A stretch of 40,554 bases of DNA from CAZXSK01 sp964642855 (GTDB lineage Bacteria > Planctomycetota > Phycisphaerae > SM23-33), in the NCBI GenBank assembly GCA_964642855.1, contig CAZXSK010000038.1:1-40554 (forward strand). Direction: 5' to 3'. Position 1 is the stretch's first letter, and every line of letters begins with the position of its first letter. Position numbers and translations under genes: made by a program. This document shows, piece by piece, positions 7,348-15,069 of this stretch. The notes below the pieces were generated by a model. It had not been told where the DNA came from. It saw nothing but the letters and a program-made list of their open reading frames with translations, and made no database searches.

Positions 7348-8559
7348 CTATGCAGACGGAGGCGCCGGCTCCTGCGTGGCGACTTCGGCCGGGGCTTTCC
7401 CGCCTTTGCGCAGGAACTTCAGGCCGATGAACACCCCCACGCCCACGACGATCAGCGCAACGGCCAGCAGCGGACGATATCGCAGCCAGGCGACGGCAAT
7501 CGTCAGCAGCCAGAGCGGGAAGGCGATCGCCAGGCCGATCACGAACGTGCCCATCCCCAGGATGCTTCCGATGAAGGGCACGAAGTCGGCGACCACCACC
7601 AGCGGCCGGAACACGAGCATCACGCCCAACAGCATAAGGACCAGCCCGCCCACACGAAGCAGCCACGTGAGCATGGCAGCCTTCTTCTCCGCCTCGGCGA
7701 ACATCTCGTCGGCGCTGTGCGAACCGGCTTTGATGTAGGAGATCGTGCCGCCCGTTTCCGCGGTGTAGGGCTGGAATGTGTCGCCCGCCTGCTGGGCGAT
7801 GATCGAGACCGTTCCCTCGGGCACGGCCTGGAAGGTGATGCGCGTGTCCCCGATCCGGGGATTGGCGGGGTCGACGTTGTCATTGCCCTGCGCGCCGATG
7901 TAGATGCTTCCGTCGTAAAGCTTCGAACGCTCGCGTACGTCGGCCGGGAGTTTCTCGACGTTGGATGTCTCTGCCCGGACCTTCCGGAAGTTGCTCAGGC
8001 CACCGACCATCCGGGACGGGAGCTTGTAGGGGCCCAATTTGACATCTTCGGCTGTTTCGGACCACCCGGGGAGCATGTGCGAGGGATTGGCGTATTCCTG
8101 CCGGGCATCCTCATGGAACCTGTCGGAGTCAATTCGCTTGGATGACCACACCTTCTTGTGTTCGTATTTGGTAAGGGTCTCGGTCCCTCCGCCGAGTTTC
8201 TTCTTCGTCTTCTTCCTTTCTTCTTCCTCCCATTGGTACATTTCGACGTGACGTTTCAGCCGCAGCGCGTCGGAGGATACGCCGAACAGTGGATCCTTCA
8301 AGTCGGCAGGTGCCTTGGCTTGGGCGGTCAGATGGACGAGTTTCTTGTCATTGCCCGGATCGACCCGATCGGCCGGCGCCTCGACCGCTGCTGACGCCCC
8401 CTCCTGGATGGTCTTGTAGTCCGTGACGGCGCGTCCTTCGTTCCACCAGAGAACCGGGAAGGCCACGACGAACAGAACCAGCCCGACGACGACGCCTTTG
8501 ATAGATGCTGCGATGCGCGAGAACCAGCTCTGGCTGGTTACCTCCGTAAATTCTGCCAT
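7348..8559 (-). CDS. TMEM43 family membrane protein
   Basis: This 403-residue bacterial homologue belongs to the TMEM43 (LUMA, DUF1625) family, better known from animal inner nuclear and ER membranes. Its layout fits: one N-terminal membrane segment (about residues 22-42, ending in WWNEG), a large soluble central region of about 230 residues, and a C-terminal cluster of three or four membrane segments (about residues 295-390). The central part has family-like text such as PLFGVSSDALRLKRHVEMYQ and a Lys/Glu-rich stretch. The ATG is preceded by AAAGGAC. The neighbour upstream on the same strand is a two-helix membrane protein 161 bases away. The bacterial role is not established. A 14-bp palindrome lies in its upstream region. 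Confidence 0.85.
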   Translation of the reverse strand: MAEFTEVTSQSWFSRIAASIKGVVVGLVLFVVAFPVLWWNEGRAVTDYKTIQEGASAAVEAPADRVDPGNDKKLVHLTAQAKAPADLKDPLFGVSSDALRLKRHVEMYQWEEEERKKTKKKLGGGTETLTKYEHKKVWSSKRIDSDRFHEDARQEYANPSHMLPGWSETAEDVKLGPYKLPSRMVGGLSNFRKVRAETSNVEKLPADVRERSKLYDGSIYIGAQGNDNVDPANPRIGDTRITFQAVPEGTVSIIAQQAGDTFQPYTAETGGTISYIKAGSHSADEMFAEAEKKAAMLTWLLRVGGLVLMLLGVMLVFRPLVVVADFVPFIGSILGMGTFVIGLAIAFPLWLLTIAVAWLRYRPLLAVALIVVGVGVFIGLKFLRKGGKAPAEVATQEPAPPSA

Positions 8560-8655
8560 GGTGTTTCGTCCTTTCCCGTGCGATGTGTGCCCACTGCAAT
8601 GTCTGTCTGCAAGAGCAGTTGGGGCGAGCCTGCCTCTCGCCTCGATCTAGCTGAC

Positions 8656-8685
8656 GTAGTACCACATCGGCTTTTGCGCGCAAAA
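8656..8685 (-). promoter_or_regulatory. Candidate promoter with 14-bp palindrome upstream of TMEM43 gene
   Basis: TTTTGCGCGCAAAA at 8672-8685 is a perfect palindrome. On the minus strand its TTGCGC (8678-8683) could be a -35 box, with TACTAC (8656-8661) as -10 after a 16-base spacer, about 97 bases before the TMEM43 start. A dimeric regulator binding the palindrome would cover the -35 box. Confidence 0.4.
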
Positions 8686-8720
8686 TGGAACAATTTCGTC
8701 AGGGATGAATGTCCGGCCGC

Positions 8721-9059
8721 CTACAGCAGGCGGAGAAACGAGGCTGCGATGGTGAGGACCGTACCCCCGGCCATCAGGGCGTAGCCGGCTGCGTAGGTTG
8801 CCCGCATACGGGTGCCCAAGGCCGACCAGCACGGATCGGGCGCAGGCCGCCCGACGACGCTGACGCGGGCAAGGGCGAACAGCACGAAGCCGCTTCCGAT
8901 CATGGCCAGCACGACCCGACCCGTAATGGAAGGGTACAGATGGGTTCCCGCCACGACGAGGGATCCCGCCAGCCAGCCTGCCCACAGTCGTGCGGGCAGG
9001 GACATACTCCGCCGGGCGGGGGGCGAGGGGGCTTCGCTCTGTTCGGGTATGGGGTTCAC
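8721..9059 (-). CDS. Small two-helix membrane protein
   Basis: A 112-residue protein of unknown function. The first 20 residues or so are polar (VNPIPEQSEAPSPP, where V is the start codon). Then come hydrophobic segments LWAGWLAGSLVVAGTHL, VVLAMIGSGFVLFALARV and AAGYALMAGGTVLTIAASFL, so two or three membrane passes. The frame is open to 9137, but GTG at 9059 has GGAGG four bases before it, which I prefer to the upstream start. It lies upstream of the TMEM43-family gene on the same strand and could be read with it, although that gene has its own candidate promoter. Confidence 0.6.
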   Translation of the reverse strand: MNPIPEQSEAPSPPARRSMSLPARLWAGWLAGSLVVAGTHLYPSITGRVVLAMIGSGFVLFALARVSVVGRPAPDPCWSALGTRMRATYAAGYALMAGGTVLTIAASFLRLL

Positions 9060-9171
9060 GGATCCTCCACGCTCATGATACCACGAGACGCGGAATCCGG
9101 CCAGTCGGATTGACAGCCCCTGCGGGCATGTGAGCATCGTGTCAAGCTTTGCCCGACGGGCTGTTTGCGGG

Positions 9172-9203
9172 TTGCCGGATCCGGGGGCGTGTGGTAGTAT
9201 ACT
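9172..9203 (+). promoter_or_regulatory. Promoter upstream of secreted cyclophilin gene
   Basis: TTGCCG (9172-9177), a 17-base spacer and TAGTAT (9195-9200) form a plausible sigma-70 promoter. The overlapping TATACT (9198-9203) is an alternative -10. The start codon lies about 95 bases downstream. Confidence 0.45.
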
Positions 9204-9298
9204 TACCTCCCGGCGCGGGCGGTGTCAGCCGTCGCGGAGGGCCGGGATTGCTCAGGTTGTTTCGCTCACATTGCGTTGTTTCTCGCGGAGGAGACTTC

Positions 9299-10333
9299 AT
9301 GCGTATCATGCGCCATGTATCCATTGTCGCCATTGTCTCGCTGCTCGCCGTTTCGCAGGCCGGGGCGGATACCGTCGTTCGGATGGAAGTCAATGTCGGT
9401 TACGACTTCGATGCAGGACAGTGGATGTCCCAGAAGATGGACATTCACCTGTTCGATGACGTTGCGTCGACGACGGTTCAGAACTTCCTGTCATACGTCA
9501 ATAACGGCTACTACGGCGGGGCGATTTTCCATCGGATCTGGGACGAAGGCCCCAACCGTTACGTTCTCCAGGGCGGAGGATTCCGCTGGGGAACCGACGA
9601 GCAGGGCGGGTACCAGATCTACTACGTCCCCGACCAGGGAACGATTCCCCTGGAATACACGGTTCCGAACCTGCCCGGGACAATCGCCATGGCCCGCCAG
9701 TCTGCCCCGGACACCGCCAGCAGCCAGTTCTTCTTCAACCTGGTGGATAACTCCGAGACCCTGGGTGAACAGAACGGCGGCGGTTACGCAGTGTTCGGCC
9801 GGTTGATCGCCGACGACTTCGACACGCTGGGGTTGCTTTCCGGTCAGCCCATCCACGACACGACCCAGTGGGAGGACCCCTGGCCGTGGAACGAGTTCCC
9901 CATGTACGTAGCCGATCCCAACGAGCAGATCTACGTTCATCAGACGGAGTTCATCTTTGCGGCTTACGTATTGACCGACGGGGACGGCAATGCGGTCGGT
10001 GCTCACCAGGTCGACACACCGGGCGATCTGGACCTGGACTACGATGTCGACTTTGACGACGCCTGGGCATTCCTGGATGCCTACGGCGACGGAGCGACGG
10101 GCCACACCTGGCTGGAGGGCGACTTCGACAACGACGGCGACGTGGACTCCGACGACGCCCGGATGCTGTACGACAATTACGGCTGGGCTCCGTTCGCCTC
10201 GCCCGACGACCCCCCGCCGAGCCTGTCGGACCTCGACGAGTTCGTGGAGGTCACCGGCGTGCCCGAGCCCGGAACGCTGGCCTTGTTTGGGTGCACAGCG
10301 GCAGCGATGCTCCGCCGGAGACGACGTCGGTAG
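9299..10333 (+). CDS. Secreted cyclophilin-type peptidyl-prolyl isomerase with dockerin-like and PEP-CTERM modules
   Basis: A 344-residue exported protein. The signal peptide spans about residues 1-23. Residues of about 28-225 are a cyclophilin domain that isomerises Xaa-Pro bonds. Family motifs are FHRI (Arg79), YVLQGG (Gln91), TIAMARQSAPDTASSQFFFN and GYAVFGRLI. Residues 242-296 are two calcium-loop repeats of dockerin type I style (DLDLDYDVDFDD and DFDNDGDVDSDD, each followed by a helix). Residues 321-344 are a PEP-CTERM sorting signal: VPEPG, a short hydrophobic stretch, then a run of Arg. The mature protein is thus expected to be handled by an exosortase and held at the cell surface. The ATG at 9299 has GGAGGAG before it; the longer upstream frame is not needed. 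Combining these three modules is unusual. Confidence 0.88.
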   Translation: MRIMRHVSIVAIVSLLAVSQAGADTVVRMEVNVGYDFDAGQWMSQKMDIHLFDDVASTTVQNFLSYVNNGYYGGAIFHRIWDEGPNRYVLQGGGFRWGTDEQGGYQIYYVPDQGTIPLEYTVPNLPGTIAMARQSAPDTASSQFFFNLVDNSETLGEQNGGGYAVFGRLIADDFDTLGLLSGQPIHDTTQWEDPWPWNEFPMYVADPNEQIYVHQTEFIFAAYVLTDGDGNAVGAHQVDTPGDLDLDYDVDFDDAWAFLDAYGDGATGHTWLEGDFDNDGDVDSDDARMLYDNYGWAPFASPDDPPPSLSDLDEFVEVTGVPEPGTLALFGCTAAAMLRRRRRR

Positions 10334-10369
10334 CCGCCAACGAGGAGGATAGATCGGTAGCGCATGCAT

Positions 10370-10402
10370 CGCCCCGGCGGGCGTGGCCGGCCGGCCGGGG
10401 CG
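10370..10402. terminator. GC-rich hairpin between convergent genes
   Basis: CGCCCCGGC (10370-10378) and GCCGGGGCG (10394-10402) form a perfect 9-bp stem with a 15-base loop, 37 bases after the cyclophilin stop codon. There is no T-tract, so termination is only likely from position. It could serve both the cyclophilin gene and the converging PilX-like gene. Confidence 0.4.
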
Positions 10403-10436
10403 GAGAATCTGCGATGACGCACTCCCTCCGGGTGCA

Positions 10437-12119
10437 TCATGGCCTGTATTCGATGTAGGTCGTACGCAACGGCGTGACGATGTATTTCTTTTTGATGCCC
10501 AGCGGCACGACGTTGTTGGGGTCGGCTTGGAGGTCGACCTCGTTGTTTCCGCCGCTGTAGTTGCCCAGGTTCGATCCGCACACGCCGTTTTCGCCATTGT
10601 TGTTGAGGAAGCCCCAGCCCTTGCCCATGATCGGCGCGCCGTCGACGACCATCTTTGACATCGAGATGACCGTGCCCTTGACCTTGATCTTGTTTCGCAG
10701 GTCGACCACTCCGCCGACTACCAACCCGCAGATCTCGGACTTCCAGTCGCCGTGCTGGTTGTTACACCCGCCGATGTTGACGTTGTAGTTGGGCGCGATC
10801 AGCGTGGCCCCACCAAGCGTTGCCTGGATGGCGGAGGACTTGAACCTTGTGTCGCCGTCGAAGTTCATCTTGTTGACGCTCCACTCCATCTGCTTGGGTA
10901 CGCCGGTGATGATCGGCCCTTCGAACGTGCAGTCGGTGAACTGCACCTTGTTGGAGGTGCTGCTGGTGGGATACTCGTTCGGGTCGACATCGAAGTACGT
11001 GATGCCCTTGAACCGGCAGTTCTCAAACGTCGGGTTCGTCCCCTGGGCGACGAAGATGTTCTGCAGGGGCGGCTTGTTGGGGTCAAGCAGGTTGCCGTTG
11101 GCGTCGGTTGCGCCCCAGTCCTTCCAGACGTTGCTTCCCTCGTCTGCCGTGGGCAGATTGATCGCGGAGGTCCGGTCCTTCAGAGGAGACGTGTCGAAGT
11201 CGTCGGTCTCAAGACCGAGTAGTTCGCTTTCCTCCATGCCATAGGTGATCTGGCTGCGAAGAGCCTCACTCGGATCCGGCCAGGTGTTGGCGTCCTTGAA
11301 TTCCGCAGGACCTCCGTAATTGGGGTCGTCGAAGTTGGGGGTGGTCCAGGTGATCTGTGGCAGGAAGTTGGCGTCGTTACCGTGACCGGGCACGATCCCG
11401 CGGAACTCGTCTTCACTCATCGCCGTGGCGATGTCTCCGCTGATCCAGCCGTTGGAGTCGAGCTTGATGTCGATCGGGTTGACCGTTTTATTTCGCGTGT
11501 TGTTCGGCCAGTCGCGGGCGTAGCAACTGTAGAGATCGCCTTTGACGCGAACGTTGCCCCGTGCAATGATTCTCGTGCGGCTGACCATCGCATATCGCAG
11601 AAGCGTGGTGTCGACGAGGATCTGGTACTGCATGCCGAGTTTACGTTGCAGGGAGCCGCACTGGCCCGTAACTCTCATGTCCAACGTGTGGTAGTTGGGA
11701 TCCTGCTGGTTCTGGGTCAGGGTCATCGTGAACCAGAACGTTTCGTCCGAACTGAGACGGATCGGCTCAACGCTCAGGCTGTTGCCATCCTTGATGATGC
11801 TGTTTGGATCGTCAGCGAGCAGGCCCGGGATCAACTTCTTCTCCAGATGGGCCTCTACGACATCCACCAGAGGGGGAGCGGTCTTGAAGCACTTCTGTTG
11901 CTGCAGATCGCTCATGAGATACGCTACATAGGCCATGCCGCTTTCTGCCGTCATGCGCGCACGGGTGGCGTTCTCGTGATTGACGGATTTCTGCAGGGAC
12001 AAATCGGTGAAACCGAGCAGGGCAAGAGAGAGGGTAGCGAGCACGGCTACCAGAAGCAGGGACACGGCGAGAGCCAGTCCCCTTCGGGAACGATTCGAGC
12101 GGGTTTTGGGGCACATCAT
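10437..12119 (-). CDS. PilX-like N-terminal domain protein with large passenger
   Basis: A 560-residue protein. The N-terminus (NRSRRGLALAVSLLLVAVLATLSLALLGFTD) is a basic segment followed by a long hydrophobic helix, as in PilX and related type IV pilus or type II secretion minor pseudopilins. The following stretch, SVNHENATRARMTAESGMAYVAYLM, matches the A-x-x-AESG-x-x-YA pattern of PilX_N proteins. The rest is a large beta-rich passenger, probably a repetitive beta-helix (ENCRFKGITYFDVDP and FTDCTFEGPIITGVP recall right-handed beta-helix rungs). A surface or pilus-tip role is inferred. GGAGGG precedes the ATG by 7 bases. A small rod-like protein gene lies 118 bases upstream on the same strand. 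Confidence 0.72.
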   Translation of the reverse strand: MMCPKTRSNRSRRGLALAVSLLLVAVLATLSLALLGFTDLSLQKSVNHENATRARMTAESGMAYVAYLMSDLQQQKCFKTAPPLVDVVEAHLEKKLIPGLLADDPNSIIKDGNSLSVEPIRLSSDETFWFTMTLTQNQQDPNYHTLDMRVTGQCGSLQRKLGMQYQILVDTTLLRYAMVSRTRIIARGNVRVKGDLYSCYARDWPNNTRNKTVNPIDIKLDSNGWISGDIATAMSEDEFRGIVPGHGNDANFLPQITWTTPNFDDPNYGGPAEFKDANTWPDPSEALRSQITYGMEESELLGLETDDFDTSPLKDRTSAINLPTADEGSNVWKDWGATDANGNLLDPNKPPLQNIFVAQGTNPTFENCRFKGITYFDVDPNEYPTSSTSNKVQFTDCTFEGPIITGVPKQMEWSVNKMNFDGDTRFKSSAIQATLGGATLIAPNYNVNIGGCNNQHGDWKSEICGLVVGGVVDLRNKIKVKGTVISMSKMVVDGAPIMGKGWGFLNNNGENGVCGSNLGNYSGGNNEVDLQADPNNVVPLGIKKKYIVTPLRTTYIEYRP

Positions 12120-12237
12120 GTCTCGCCCTCCAAGCTTCGTGACGCGACGAGTTGACCCGCTGTCCGGCCGGTTCCTTCCGGTGTCCGCTGGTGGCGGAGG
12201 GGGCTGTCCATGGCCCGCCGCACGCTTCTGCGCGGCG

Positions 12238-12471
12238 CTATGCCAGCAGGTCGATCGTGGCGTCGTACATGTCGCCGGCTACCTTGGCGGTGGCGACGTT
12301 CGCTGCGTGGGCATGTCTTGCCTCGGCAAGTCCTACAAGGTTTCTCGCCAGGCGGGGGTCTCCGTTAGCAATGCGGTGGGCAGCCTGGTCGAGGCGCCCT
12401 CGCTCAGCCTGCATGCCTCGCAGGCTGCTTGTCATCGCATCGGGCAAAGAGGAGATCGGCTTTACGTCCAT
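12238..12471 (-). CDS. Short flagellar rod-like (FlgB/FlgC-type) protein
   Basis: This 77-residue protein resembles a condensed flagellar basal-body rod protein. The N-terminal part SSLRGMQAERGRLDQAAHRIAN parallels the family's G-M-x-A-x-x-x-R-[LM]-x-x-x-A-x-x-I-A-N helix. The C-terminal part ARNLVGLAEARHAHAANVATAKVADM-like text parallels the helix with A-x-x-A-Y-x-A-N, then T-A-x-x-M-x-x-x-L-[IL]-D. The two helices are joined by only a dozen residues. I chose the ATG at 12471, with GGAG 7 bases upstream, over a TTG at 12495. No other flagellar gene is visible nearby. The assignment rests on pattern recognition and is moderate. Confidence 0.5.
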   Translation of the reverse strand: MDVKPISSLPDAMTSSLRGMQAERGRLDQAAHRIANGDPRLARNLVGLAEARHAHAANVATAKVAGDMYDATIDLLA

Positions 12472-12888
12472 ATCTTGGCTCCGGCAAAGTGCCAACGGGA
12501 GACTCTACTTCCACGCATAGGGGAGTTTACGATTCATCCTCCGCCCGAGGCCAAAGGAAGCCCGCAAAGTTTGCGTAGCCTTAAGCACTTCATGTAAAAA
12601 GGGTTGAGTTGAGTGGGTGTCGGCGACCGTCCCCGGGGATGTGGGTTGGGGTTTCCACGCCAACGGCCAGGGCGAGATTTCGGCGGAAAATCGCCTTGTA
12701 CGGGGCGGGAAGAAGGCGTAAAGTCTAGCGTTTGTCGCAAGTGCCACGCAGGCCTTGCGCGCTATCAGCGGCCGGGCGGTCCGGCCGGTCCTCCGTCGGG
12801 CAGAAGCGACGGCCTCGGTGCCCCCGCTGCAGGAGCGAGGGGAAACTCGCCGCGGAACACGGTCTGACAGCAACCTTTCAGGAACTCC
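12472..12888. other. Intergenic region upstream of rpsA, long leader likely
   Basis: About 400 bases lie between a minus-strand gene start and rpsA. They contain a possible rpsA promoter near 12571-12600 and a weak hairpin at 12672-12695 (GGCGA/TCGCC arms with an inner AT stem). The predicted leader of roughly 280 bases is long enough for autogenous control, which is known for S1 in enterobacteria, but I see no recognisable motif. Short open frames here look like chance. Confidence 0.4.
12571..12600 (+). promoter_or_regulatory. Possible rpsA promoter
   Basis: TTGCGT (12571-12576), an 18-base spacer and TAAAAA (12595-12600). The match is modest. It lies about 290 bases before the rpsA start codon. 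Confidence 0.3.
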
Positions 12889-14826
12889 ATGGTAGATTAC
12901 AACCTCATCAATTCTCTCGGGCTCAAGGACGACGACTTCCAGCAGCAGATGACCGAAGCCCTCGGGGGAGAGACCAACGAAGACATCCTCCGCGAAGAAC
13001 TCATCAAGGGCGAAGCGGTCCACAAGCCCGGAACCATTCTCAGCGGCCACGTGGTCGACGTCATCGGGAACGATGTCATCATCGAAGTGGGTCTCAAGAG
13101 CGAAGGCACCGTCGACGTCAACGAGTTTCCCGATGCCGACAGCATCGAGCCCGGCCAGGAGGTCGAAGTCTTCCTGGAAGACGTCGAGTCCGACAGCGGG
13201 CTGGTCGAACTCTCCAAGCGCAAAGCCGACCGCATCCGTGGCTGGCAGCGCCTGGTGGCCAACAATTCCGAAGGCGACGAGATCACCGGTACCGTCAGCC
13301 GGAAGATCAAGGGCGGGCTTCTGGTGGACATCGGCGTGCCCGCGTTCCTGCCCGCCTCACAGGTGGATATCCGCAGACCCCATGACATCGGCGACTACAT
13401 CGGCAAGGAGATCAACGCCAAGATCCTCAAGATCGACGAGGACCGCCGGAACATCGTGATCTCGCGTCGCCGGCTGATCGAGGAAGAACGTGCCGAGGCC
13501 AAGGACAAGCTCCTCAAGGAGATCGAGGAAGGCGAACGCCGCACGGGCGTGGTCAAGAACATCGCCGATTTCGGCGCATTTGTGGACCTCGGCGGCATCG
13601 ACGGGCTGCTGCACATCACCGACATGAGCTGGGGCCGGATCGGTCATCCTTCCGAGGTCGTCAAGATCGACGAGGAGATCGAGGTCGTCATCCTCAATGT
13701 CGACAAGGAGAAGGAAAAGATCGCCCTGGGCATCAAGCAGAAGACCCCCAGCCCGTGGGAGAACGTCGAAGAGAAGTTCCCGACCGGCTCGAAGGTCAAG
13801 GGCGAGGTGGTCAATATCATGACCTACGGCGCCTTCGTGAAGCTCGAAGAAGGTCTCGAAGGCCTGGTGCACATCTCCGAGATGAGCTGGACCCGCCGGA
13901 TCAATCACCCCTCCGAGATGGTCAGCGTCGGCGACATCATCGACGTGGTCGTCCTGGAGATCGACAAGCAGAAGCAGGAGATCTCCCTGGGCATGAAGCA
14001 GGCCGAGATGAACCCCTGGATGGTGGTCAAAGAGAAGTACCCTCCCGGAACGGTCATCACGGGCATGGTCCGCAACATGACCAACTTCGGTGCGTTCGTG
14101 GAGATCGAGGAAGGTATCGACGGGCTGCTGCACGTTTCGGACCTCTCCTGGACCCGCAAGATCGGCCACCCGTCGGAGGTGCTCAAGAAGGGACAGCAAC
14201 TCCAGTGCGTGGTGCTGGCCGTCGACGAAGAGAAGATGCGCGTCGCCCTGGGCCTCAAGCAACTCACCGAGGACCCCTGGCTGCGGCAGATTCCCGAGCA
14301 CTACCTGCCCGGGCAGATCGTCAAGGGCAAGGTCACCAAGATCACCAACTTCGGCGTGTTCGTCGAACTCGAGCCCGAGCTGGAAGGGTTGCTGCACGTG
14401 TCCGAGCTGGCTGACTACAAGGTCGAGAATCCCAAGGACATCGTCAAGGTCGGCGAGGAATTGGAAGTCAAGATCCTCCGGGTCGACACCGAAGACCGCA
14501 AGATTGGCCTGTCTCTCAAGCGTGCCCAGTGGGCAGCCGAGGACGGCGAGTCCACGGAGGTCACCAGTGGTGGTGGCCCGGTGAAACGCCGAGGCGGCCT
14601 GGAAGGCGATGGAGGCCTGCTTGGCGACATGGCCGACAACATCATCCAGACGATCCGCGACGGCGACGAGAAGGAAGGCGAGTCGGGCGACGAAGACAAG
14701 GCCATGGAAGCCCTTTCGGAAGACAAGGAAGAGGGCAAGGCCGAGACGGAGGAAGAATCGGGCGGGGAGTCGACGCCGGAAGAGAAGCCCGAAGCCGAAG
14801 GCGAGCCGGAGCCCAAGCCAGAGTAA
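12889..14826 (+). CDS. rpsA: 30S ribosomal protein S1
   Basis: A 645-residue protein with six S1 OB-fold RNA-binding domains, at about residues 47-112, 130-197, 213-285, 300-372, 387-459 and 474-545. Domains 3-5 show the clear GxVxNIxxFGAFVxLxxGIxGLLHxS pattern. S1 binds mRNA on the small ribosomal subunit and helps initiation. The first two domains are more diverged, as is usual, since they dock on the ribosome. The last 95 residues or so are an acidic, low-complexity tail (Glu, Gly, Asp, Lys) not needed for the fold and longer than in most homologues. The ATG has AGGA 7 bases upstream. A strong terminator follows. Confidence 0.96.
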   Translation: MVDYNLINSLGLKDDDFQQQMTEALGGETNEDILREELIKGEAVHKPGTILSGHVVDVIGNDVIIEVGLKSEGTVDVNEFPDADSIEPGQEVEVFLEDVESDSGLVELSKRKADRIRGWQRLVANNSEGDEITGTVSRKIKGGLLVDIGVPAFLPASQVDIRRPHDIGDYIGKEINAKILKIDEDRRNIVISRRRLIEEERAEAKDKLLKEIEEGERRTGVVKNIADFGAFVDLGGIDGLLHITDMSWGRIGHPSEVVKIDEEIEVVILNVDKEKEKIALGIKQKTPSPWENVEEKFPTGSKVKGEVVNIMTYGAFVKLEEGLEGLVHISEMSWTRRINHPSEMVSVGDIIDVVVLEIDKQKQEISLGMKQAEMNPWMVVKEKYPPGTVITGMVRNMTNFGAFVEIEEGIDGLLHVSDLSWTRKIGHPSEVLKKGQQLQCVVLAVDEEKMRVALGLKQLTEDPWLRQIPEHYLPGQIVKGKVTKITNFGVFVELEPELEGLLHVSELADYKVENPKDIVKVGEELEVKILRVDTEDRKIGLSLKRAQWAAEDGESTEVTSGGGPVKRRGGLEGDGGLLGDMADNIIQTIRDGDEKEGESGDEDKAMEALSEDKEEGKAETEEESGGESTPEEKPEAEGEPEPKPE

Positions 14827-14848
14827 CCTCTCCTACGCAGAACGAACG

Positions 14849-14887
14849 CAGGCGGGCGTCCCGGTCGGGGCGTCCGCCTGTTTCTTT
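14849..14887 (+). terminator. Rho-independent terminator after rpsA
   Basis: The CAGGCGGGCGTCCC arm pairs with GGGGCGTCCGCCTG around a GGTC loop, followed by TTTCTTT. It begins 22 bases after the rpsA stop codon. Confidence 0.88.
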
Positions 14888-14944
14888 GCGCGCATCGAGA
14901 GCATGGCGGGAGAGGCACGTCTGTGTGAGTGGCACTCCAAGTCT

Positions 14945-14953
14945 TGCTATACA
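14945..14953 (+). promoter_or_regulatory. Extended -10 promoter for sigma factor gene
   Basis: TGCTATACA is an extended -10 element (TGN then TATACA) without a clear -35 box. It lies about 117 bases before the sigma factor start and downstream of the rpsA terminator. Confidence 0.35.
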
Positions 14954-15069
14954 AAGGGTTAGAGAGGGAAGATCGCTCGTGCGGGCTAAGTAAAGTCGCT
15001 TCGGGATCCGGTCGATGCACAGGGTTGGAGGTTCGCTCTGAAGTAACCAAGGAGCACAGGAGGTGACCG

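Noticed and set aside
13357..14397. 346-codon minus-strand frame within rpsA, rich in Asp, Leu and His
   Set aside because: It is the antisense shadow of the S1 repeats.
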